From: CAYNUJ01 sp964573255
GTDB lineage: Bacteria > Bacteroidota > Ignavibacteria > Ignavibacteriales > Melioribacteraceae
Direction of reading: 5' to 3'
NCBI GenBank assembly: GCA_964573255.1
Contig: CAZNJB010000030.1
Location: 1-38,535 of the forward strand
DNA length: 38,535 nt
Part shown: positions 32,395 to 38,535 of the stretch, piece by piece
Layout of the letters: each line of letters opens with the position of its first letter
Numbering within the stretch: the first letter of the stretch is position 1
Notes under the pieces: generated by a model
Told to the model about the DNA's origin: nothing
What the model saw: only the letters and a program-made list of their open reading frames with translations
The model's database searches: none
Position numbers and translations under genes: made by a program

Positions 32395-34999
32395 CGTCCA
32401 CTTTCTTTTTTAGTTCACTTAGTTTATTTAATGCTTCAATAGGCGTAACGTTGTTAACGTCTATATCGCTAATTTCTTTGCGTAATTCATCGTCTTTAAA
32501 TTCGAACAAATTGAATTGACTATTGTCTTGATTCTTAAATTTAGCAATTTTGGCTTTCTTCACCTCGTAAGGAGTAAGTTCCTTACTTTCGAGATTCTCT
32601 AAAATCTCCTTTGCTCTCCGTGTTGTAAATTCGGGCAAACCTGCCATCATAGCTACTTGAATTCCGTAACTATGGTCAGCACTGCCTGAAGAAACTTTGT
32701 GCAGAAAGATAACCTTATCCCCATACTCTCTGACTTCAACTTTGAAATTATTGATTCGAGGGAAAATTTCCGCCATTTCATTCAGTTCGTGATAGTGCGT
32801 TGCAAATACGGTTTTAGCAGCCACATCCGGATTCTCGTGCAAATATTCAGTAATCGCCCACGCAATTGAAATTCCGTCGAATGTACTGGTGCCTCTGCCT
32901 ATTTCATCCAGCAAAATTAAGCTCTTATTGGTTGCATTATTCAAAATATTAGCCGCTTCCTGCATTTCGACCAAGAAAGTACTTTCTCCGGCAGTAATAT
33001 TGTCGCTTGCACCTACACGCGTAAAAATATTATCTACCAAACCGATATGTGCTTTTGCAGCCGGGACAAAAGAACCTATTTGTGCCAGCATTACTATCAA
33101 ACCAACCTGACGTAAATACACACTCTTACCAGCCATATTGGGACCAGTAAGTATAATAATTTGGTTTTCGGTATTATCCAATCTAATTGAATTCGGCTGG
33201 AATTTTTCTCCGGGCGGTAAAATTCTCTCAACTACCGGATGTCTTCCATCTGTAAATTCAATTATTTCCGATTCGTCTATTTCGGGTTTTACATAGTTAT
33301 ATTGTTCCGCACATTCTGCAAGCGACTGGAAACAATCCAGCATAGAAATAAGATTTGCATTGTTTTGAATTTGCTTTACGTAAGCAGAAGTAAATACCCT
33401 GATTTCATCAAATAAGTGATACTCAAGATCTTCTATCTTTTCCTGAGCATTTAATATCTTATCTTCCCATTCTTTCAATTCCGGAGTAATGTATCTTTCG
33501 CTATTTACAAGCGTCTGTTTACGTATGTAATGCTCAGGTACTTTATCCTTATGAGCATTGCTAATATCTATGTAATAGCCGAAAACTTTATTGAAAGATA
33601 CTTTTAAACTCGGAATATTTGTTAATTCCCTTTCTTTAGCCTGTAAATTTGCAATCCAATTCTTTGCATTCTTTGAAATATCCCGTAATTCATCCAACTC
33701 GGGATTATATCCGCTCCGGATAATCCCTCCATCTGTTAAGGCAGCAGGCGGATTATCTGTAATTGCCAATTCAATTTTTTCACAGACAGCTTCTAAAGAA
33801 TCAAGTTTTTGTGAAATGGAGAGAATAACCTCATTATCCGATTGCTCTAATAACTGTTTGATGACTGGAATCTTTTGCAGAGAAGTTTTCAGGAAAACCA
33901 GCTCGCGTGGATTGGCTCTGCCGGTACAAATTCTGGAGATCAATCTCTCGAGGTCGCCTATTTCCTTTAATTCGTTTTGCAGATTTTTTCTTAAAGTCTT
34001 ATTCTTAAAAAGATTATCTACCGCTTCCTGTCTTTGTTTAATCGGTTCAAGCTTTCTTAACGGAGCCAGCATCCATCTTTTTAATAGTCTTCCGCCCATG
34101 GCGGTTTCTGTTTTATCCATTATCCCGATTAAAGACCCTTCCTTGGCTCCGTCTTGCATTGTATACATAATCTCAAGATTTCGCTTAGTTGCAAAATCGA
34201 GCTGCATATATTCGGAAGGATTGTAAACAGAAATCTTATTTATGTGTGAAATATTCTCTTTTTGTGTTTCCTTCAGATAATTCAGAACTGCTCCGGCAGC
34301 ACATATTCCCGAATCGAATCTTTCTATTCCGAACCCTTTCAAATTTTGAGTTTGGAAATGATTTATCATTAAATCTCTGCCAAAATCGTAACTAAAAATC
34401 CAATCATCTATTTTAGTTACTCTGATATTCGGCAAAATCTTTGCAATTAACGGTTCAAGCTCATTTTTCTGTTTTTTCGAAATGAGTATTTCAGCCGGAT
34501 TTATCAATCCAAATTGATTTTGCAATTCTGAAGCAGGGACTTGATACAAATAAAACTCGGCAGTTGAAATATCGGCAAATGAAATTCCAGCGGTTTCACC
34601 TTGAATAAAAAATGCCGCTAAATAATTATTCCTTTTGTGATCTAATAATTTATCGGAGAAAGCCACTCCAGGGGAAACTACTTCAACAACCTCTCTTTTT
34701 ACAATCCCTTTCGCAAACTTCGGATTCTCCGCCTGTTCACAAACAGCAACTCTGTAACCTGCTCTCACCAGTTTAGGCAAATATGTATCGAGTGCGTGAT
34801 GCGGAAACCCTGCGAGAGGCACTTTTTCCGCTTTGCCGTTTGAGCGTTTGGTTAATGTAATTCCCAGAGCTTTGGATGCAAGTTTGGCGTCTTCTTCAAA
34901 TGTCTCGAAAAAATCCCCCACCCTGAACAAAAGAATTGTATCAGGATATTGCTGTTTGATCTTATAATATTGCGCCATTAATGGTGTTGAAGTAGCCAT
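32378..34999 (-). CDS. mutS: DNA mismatch repair protein MutS
   Basis: The product has 873 residues, full-length MutS1. It recognises mismatches and small loops and signals through ATP to MutL. The N-terminal mismatch domain carries the Phe-x-Glu wedge in LFRVGDFFETFEEDA. The core and clamp follow (MDKTETAMGGRLLKRWMLAP, then FNKVFGYYIDISNAHKDKVP). The ATPase shows TGPNMAGKSVYLRQVG as Walker A, TRVGASDNITAGESTFLVEM, and ILLDEIGRGTSTFDG as Walker B with TVFATHYHEL. Near the C-terminus SQFNLFEF contains a QxxLF motif, the usual sliding-clamp binding sequence. The last helices (VTPIEALNKLSELKKK) are the tetramer segment. It leads the run mutS-DUF1684-aroF-tyrA-murB-murA and diverges from the GH13 gene. 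Confidence 0.97.
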   Translation of the reverse strand: MATSTPLMAQYYKIKQQYPDTILLFRVGDFFETFEEDAKLASKALGITLTKRSNGKAEKVPLAGFPHHALDTYLPKLVRAGYRVAVCEQAENPKFAKGIVKREVVEVVSPGVAFSDKLLDHKRNNYLAAFFIQGETAGISFADISTAEFYLYQVPASELQNQFGLINPAEILISKKQKNELEPLIAKILPNIRVTKIDDWIFSYDFGRDLMINHFQTQNLKGFGIERFDSGICAAGAVLNYLKETQKENISHINKISVYNPSEYMQLDFATKRNLEIMYTMQDGAKEGSLIGIMDKTETAMGGRLLKRWMLAPLRKLEPIKQRQEAVDNLFKNKTLRKNLQNELKEIGDLERLISRICTGRANPRELVFLKTSLQKIPVIKQLLEQSDNEVILSISQKLDSLEAVCEKIELAITDNPPAALTDGGIIRSGYNPELDELRDISKNAKNWIANLQAKERELTNIPSLKVSFNKVFGYYIDISNAHKDKVPEHYIRKQTLVNSERYITPELKEWEDKILNAQEKIEDLEYHLFDEIRVFTSAYVKQIQNNANLISMLDCFQSLAECAEQYNYVKPEIDESEIIEFTDGRHPVVERILPPGEKFQPNSIRLDNTENQIIILTGPNMAGKSVYLRQVGLIVMLAQIGSFVPAAKAHIGLVDNIFTRVGASDNITAGESTFLVEMQEAANILNNATNKSLILLDEIGRGTSTFDGISIAWAITEYLHENPDVAAKTVFATHYHELNEMAEIFPRINNFKVEVREYGDKVIFLHKVSSGSADHSYGIQVAMMAGLPEFTTRRAKEILENLESKELTPYEVKKAKIAKFKNQDNSQFNLFEFKDDELRKEISDIDVNNVTPIEALNKLSELKKKVDDDKIK

Positions 35000-35312
35000 G
35001 TAAACTCTGTAAAATTTAAAACTTAAAAATAGCTACAAGCTAAGTGAGTTTCAATGTTTGAACAGTCTTATTCTGCGGCTATTATTCATTAATAAACAGC
35101 TAAAAATGTAGAGAGTTAATTATTGAATCAAAAATCGACTATATACTACAGATGATATTAGATAAAATAAATATTTCATCTGAATATTTTTATTGCTTTC
35201 CACTTGCTAATATACCATAATATGACACGGTACAACATAATCATTCCTTATTTATACTTATATTTACGTAGCTTTTTAATTGATTTTCACTGTAATTTGG
35301 TCGGAGTACGAA
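35000..35312. other. Divergent promoter region between mutS and the GH13 gene
   Basis: This is 313 bases of AT-rich sequence with no open frame worth listing. Promoters for mutS (minus) and the GH13 gene (plus) must lie here, but I could not assign convincing -33/-7 elements. The right end has GGAG (35303-35306) as ribosome binding site for the TTG start at 35313. Confidence 0.6.
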
Positions 35313-38300
35313 TTGCATATAGCCAAGAATATAAGAGAAAAATATAATATTGAAACTTCCTTATTTGAATTAAACGGAAATCTAGTTTTAGCTGATTTCA
35401 AAAATGTAAGAATTTTAGCAGAAAGATTAAACAAGATACGGAAAGGTCAAAATAAAGTATCCCCCGGAGAATTAAACGCAATCGGTTTATTGGATGAAAT
35501 TTACCATTTCGTATTGAGCATTTACGAAAAAGAAATAAATCCGGGTGTAACTGAAAGAGCCTACAAATACCTGGAAGAAGAAATCGGCGAAACCGTCTTC
35601 AATTTTTTCATTCAAGATTTCGTACGCTTGTTCCCACCAATACCTGTATATAATGGCGAAATGAGTGTGGAAGAATATTTATCCACCAAAACAAACAATA
35701 AATCAAATTCCGAATTGGCTCTTGAAGAATTGCAGATGCTATATTTAGAAAATCTAAATCCCGCCGCTTGGAAATTAAAAGAATTATTCGACTCGAATTA
35801 TTTTGGTGATAGGAACACTTATCTTTTAATAGTTAAATCACTACAAACTTTTTACTCTAATGAGCCGAAAATCGGTCCCGAAAATTTGGATGTAATTTCA
35901 TTCTTCAAACAGCCGTTCGAGCTTTATCCCAATGATTTGGAGAAACAGCTTTTCTTCATTAAAGAAAAATGGAAGGATTTTATCGAAGATAAATTTAACA
36001 GTAGAATTTTAACGGGACGGGATATATTCAAAGAAGAATTCAAATTAGAAGGAATTGGCGGAGGTAAAGGACCTGCAATAGTTCCACAATATAAACCAGC
36101 TGAATCAATTCCTCAGCTTTCTTTAGGCAAATCGGGGTATGATTTTGTTTCGGATAGTATCAAGGGATATGAAGAGCCGGAACAATTTACTCCCGACGTT
36201 CATTGGATGCCCAATGTAGTTTTATTAGCTAAAAACACATACGTTTGGTTGGATCAACTATCAAAAAAATACAACCGTGAAATAAAAACCCTTGACCAAA
36301 TTCCGGATGAAGAATTGGATTTGATAGCATCCAGACATTTCAATGCAATTTGGCTGATAGGCGTATGGGAGAGAAGCTCAGCATCGAAAAAAATAAAACA
36401 TATATTGGGAAACACTGATGCCGTTGCATCTGCTTATTCGCTATACGATTATGTAATCGCTCAAGATTTAGGAGGCGAAGAAGCTTATAGAAATTTAGAT
36501 GCCAGATGCAAGCAAAGAGGAATTCGACTTGCAAGTGATATGGTTCCCAATCACACAGGAATTTATTCGGATTGGACGATCAATCACCCGGACTATTTTA
36601 TACAAAGGAATGATCCGCCGTTTCCCAATTATAAGTTTACAGGTAAAAATTTATCCGAACATCCAGACATAGAAATCAGGATCGAAGACGGATATTATTC
36701 ACGTACGGATGCAGCGGTTGTATTTGAATGGAAGAATAACAAAACCGGAGAAGTGCGTTATATTTATCACGGCAACGACGGAACAAATATGCCGTGGAAC
36801 GACACCGCACAGTTGAATATGCTTAAAGCCGAAGTGAGGGAAGCGGTAATACAAAAAATATTCGAAGTCGCACGCCGTTTTTCAATAATACGCTTCGATG
36901 CTGCGATGACATTGGCAAAAAAACATTTTCAACGGCTTTGGTATCCTCAACCGGGCACGGGGGGAGATATACCATCCAGAAGTGAGTACGCCCTTACACG
37001 GAAGGAATTCGATGAATTCTTTCCCAAAGAATTTTGGCGGGAAGTTGTGGATAGAATTAACGAGGAATTACCCGAAACCCTTCTGCTGGCCGAAGCCTTC
37101 TGGCTGATGGAAGGTTATTTCGTTAGAACCCTCGGAATGCATCGCGTTTACAACAGCGCTTTTATGCATATGATGATGAACGAAGAAAATGATAAATACC
37201 GGGATTTGATTACTAACACGCTCGAATTTGATCCTGATATACTGAAACGATATGTCAATTTCATGAGTAATCCCGATGAAGAAACAGCTATTAAGCAATT
37301 TGGTGTTGATGATAAATATTTCGGTGTGTGTGTTTTAATGTCCACTTTACCGGGGCTACCGATGTTTGCTCACGGGCAGATTGAAGGGTTCACTGAAAAA
37401 TATGGAATGGAATATAAGAGAGCTTATTACGATGAGGAACCGAATGAATGGCTGATTGATCGACATAACAAAGAAATTTTTCCTCTTTTACAGAAAAGAT
37501 ATTTATTCAGTGATGTTGACAATTTCTGGTTCTATGATTTCATAGATGAAGCCGGACATATAAACGAAAACGTTTTCGCCTTCACAAACAGTTTTAACAA
37601 CGAAAAAGTATTGGTTCTTTATAATAATAAATACGACAGAGCCTGCGGTAAGCTTTATCACTCCACACCTAAAATAAACAAGAATAACGGCTCGAAAACA
37701 ATGACAAGTAAAACTTTAAGCGAGGCTTTAGGCATTCGTCTCGATCCCAATTACTATTATATTGTTAAAGAGCTTACTTCCAAACAAGAGTATCTTTTCA
37801 GCGGCGACGAATTTTCGGATGGATTGCATTTAGAGCTCGATGGATTTAAGTACCGTGTTTTTTGGGGATTTGAAGAAGTGTATGACAAAACCGGAGAGTT
37901 GCGTTTATTGAAAGAAAGATTGCAGCGGGAAGCTGCACCAAGCATTGAAAAGGAATTGGAATCTTTACGTCTTCAGCCACTTCACAATAAATTCGAAAAG
38001 TTATTTGAAGAATACTTCATTAAAGAATTTGTTAGAACCTTTGTTTTGAGTAAAGATGCGAAAACGGCACCGAAAGATGTTCTTCAATTATTAACAAATC
38101 GCTGGAAGGATTTAATTGACGAAATTAAAATTGTAACAAATAATAAAAGCATTGAAAATAACGATATTCGATTAATAAAATTCTCTTATTCACTGAGATT
38201 GTTAAGCGATATACTCGAAGAAGAGAAATTCGAGAAAAAAATTAAATATTCCGGTATTCCGAAAGCGGTTGTAATTTCCGAAAGGAACAATTATAACGAA

Positions 38301-38535
38301 AATTCATTAATGTTACTGCTTTTCCATATTCTGGAAGAATTGCAGCAAAACCTCAAAAGCCCATCTGTTCATACTTTATTGGATGAATTGGAATTGAATA
38401 AATCAATCGATAAAATTCTTCGTCATTCCGGCAGAGGCAAACGCGGAATTTATTTCGATTATAATTTGCTGAACATTTTATTAGATGTAAGCACTACAAT
38501 AAATAAATTAACAAGTACGGCAGGAAGTACCAAGA
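35313..38535 (+). CDS. Very long GH13 (alpha-amylase clan) glycoside hydrolase-like protein, 3' end outside window
   Basis: At least 1,074 codons are open. The start is TTG 35313: GGAG lies 6 bases upstream, an in-frame TAA ends at 35279, and no ATG occurs in the first 100 codons. Residues about 1-300 are a mostly helical domain I do not recognise. The GH13 barrel runs from about 310 to 720: FNAIWLIGVWERS; region I SDMVPNHTG (Asp409, Asn413, His414); region II IIRFDAAM with nucleophile Asp529; region III LLAEAFW with acid/base Glu594; region IV FMSNPDEE with Asp655. Region IV has Asn-Pro-Asp where almost all GH13 have Asn-His-Asp. Residues after 800 are again helical and unassigned. No signal peptide is seen, so a cytoplasmic glucan or glycogen-related role is likely. 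The substrate is unknown. Confidence 0.85.
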   Translation, partial: MHIAKNIREKYNIETSLFELNGNLVLADFKNVRILAERLNKIRKGQNKVSPGELNAIGLLDEIYHFVLSIYEKEINPGVTERAYKYLEEEIGETVFNFFIQDFVRLFPPIPVYNGEMSVEEYLSTKTNNKSNSELALEELQMLYLENLNPAAWKLKELFDSNYFGDRNTYLLIVKSLQTFYSNEPKIGPENLDVISFFKQPFELYPNDLEKQLFFIKEKWKDFIEDKFNSRILTGRDIFKEEFKLEGIGGGKGPAIVPQYKPAESIPQLSLGKSGYDFVSDSIKGYEEPEQFTPDVHWMPNVVLLAKNTYVWLDQLSKKYNREIKTLDQIPDEELDLIASRHFNAIWLIGVWERSSASKKIKHILGNTDAVASAYSLYDYVIAQDLGGEEAYRNLDARCKQRGIRLASDMVPNHTGIYSDWTINHPDYFIQRNDPPFPNYKFTGKNLSEHPDIEIRIEDGYYSRTDAAVVFEWKNNKTGEVRYIYHGNDGTNMPWNDTAQLNMLKAEVREAVIQKIFEVARRFSIIRFDAAMTLAKKHFQRLWYPQPGTGGDIPSRSEYALTRKEFDEFFPKEFWREVVDRINEELPETLLLAEAFWLMEGYFVRTLGMHRVYNSAFMHMMMNEENDKYRDLITNTLEFDPDILKRYVNFMSNPDEETAIKQFGVDDKYFGVCVLMSTLPGLPMFAHGQIEGFTEKYGMEYKRAYYDEEPNEWLIDRHNKEIFPLLQKRYLFSDVDNFWFYDFIDEAGHINENVFAFTNSFNNEKVLVLYNNKYDRACGKLYHSTPKINKNNGSKTMTSKTLSEALGIRLDPNYYYIVKELTSKQEYLFSGDEFSDGLHLELDGFKYRVFWGFEEVYDKTGELRLLKERLQREAAPSIEKELESLRLQPLHNKFEKLFEEYFIKEFVRTFVLSKDAKTAPKDVLQLLTNRWKDLIDEIKIVTNNKSIENNDIRLIKFSYSLRLLSDILEEEKFEKKIKYSGIPKAVVISERNNYNENSLMLLLFHILEELQQNLKSPSVHTLLDELELNKSIDKILRHSGRGKRGIYFDYNLLNILLDVSTTINKLTSTAGSTK

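Noticed and set aside
1..38535. tRNA or rRNA genes, CRISPR arrays, insertion sequences, integrases, origins
   Set aside because: I noticed no such elements when reading both strands: no regularly spaced repeats, no transposase or integrase motifs, no cloverleaf-like sequence in the gaps. A dedicated tRNA or repeat search could still find something small.

Overview
The window looks like a chromosomal segment of an AT-rich, Gram-negative bacterium of the Ignavibacteria/Melioribacter type (FCB group). Three things suggest this. A secreted protein carries a C-terminal sorting tail of the type IX secretion kind, with an NYPNPFNPST motif. There are several outer-membrane or periplasmic proteins with signal peptides. 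At least two promoters carry a TAnnTTTG-like -7 box of the kind known from Bacteroidetes. This placement is inference from protein style; no rRNA or other marker gene is present.

Layout. Positions 1-1220 (minus): the 5' end of an unidentified membrane-anchored protein, a small exported protein with a UUCG-loop terminator, and a RidA-family deaminase. Positions 1221-6864 are sparse and AT-rich. They hold a T9SS-sorted protein, an SRPBCC protein, mazG and a beta-propeller (lipo)protein followed by a decayed relative of itself, separated by long stretches with no gene. Positions 6865-12072 (minus): phoH, then a LysM coiled-coil protein plus an Lpp-like lipoprotein, then guaA, a TPR protein and radC. 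After a 600-base gap comes efp-accB-accC-gcvH (minus), then the three-gene proton-translocating transhydrogenase pntAA-pntAB-pntB (minus).

At 18586-18756 the pnt operon diverges from a TetR gene. The TetR gene is followed by TolC, an HlyD-type adaptor, two ABC-2 permeases and a small outer-membrane barrel, ending in a strong terminator. Nearly the same palindrome lies in front of tetR and in front of tolC, so the regulator probably controls itself and the exporter. No ATPase is encoded in this operon. Convergent to it is an 829-residue fusion of a flavin reductase module, apparently circularly permuted, to a membrane polyferredoxin. This is the most unusual protein in the window.

Positions 27390-34999 (minus) form a tight run: mutS, a DUF1684 lipoprotein, DAHP synthase, prephenate dehydrogenase, murB and murA. 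Most of its junctions overlap or nearly touch (TAGTG, TAATG). Diverging from mutS is a very long GH13 (alpha-amylase clan) protein, which starts at TTG 35313 and runs off the window end.

I saw no rRNA, tRNA, CRISPR array, intact insertion sequence or prophage.
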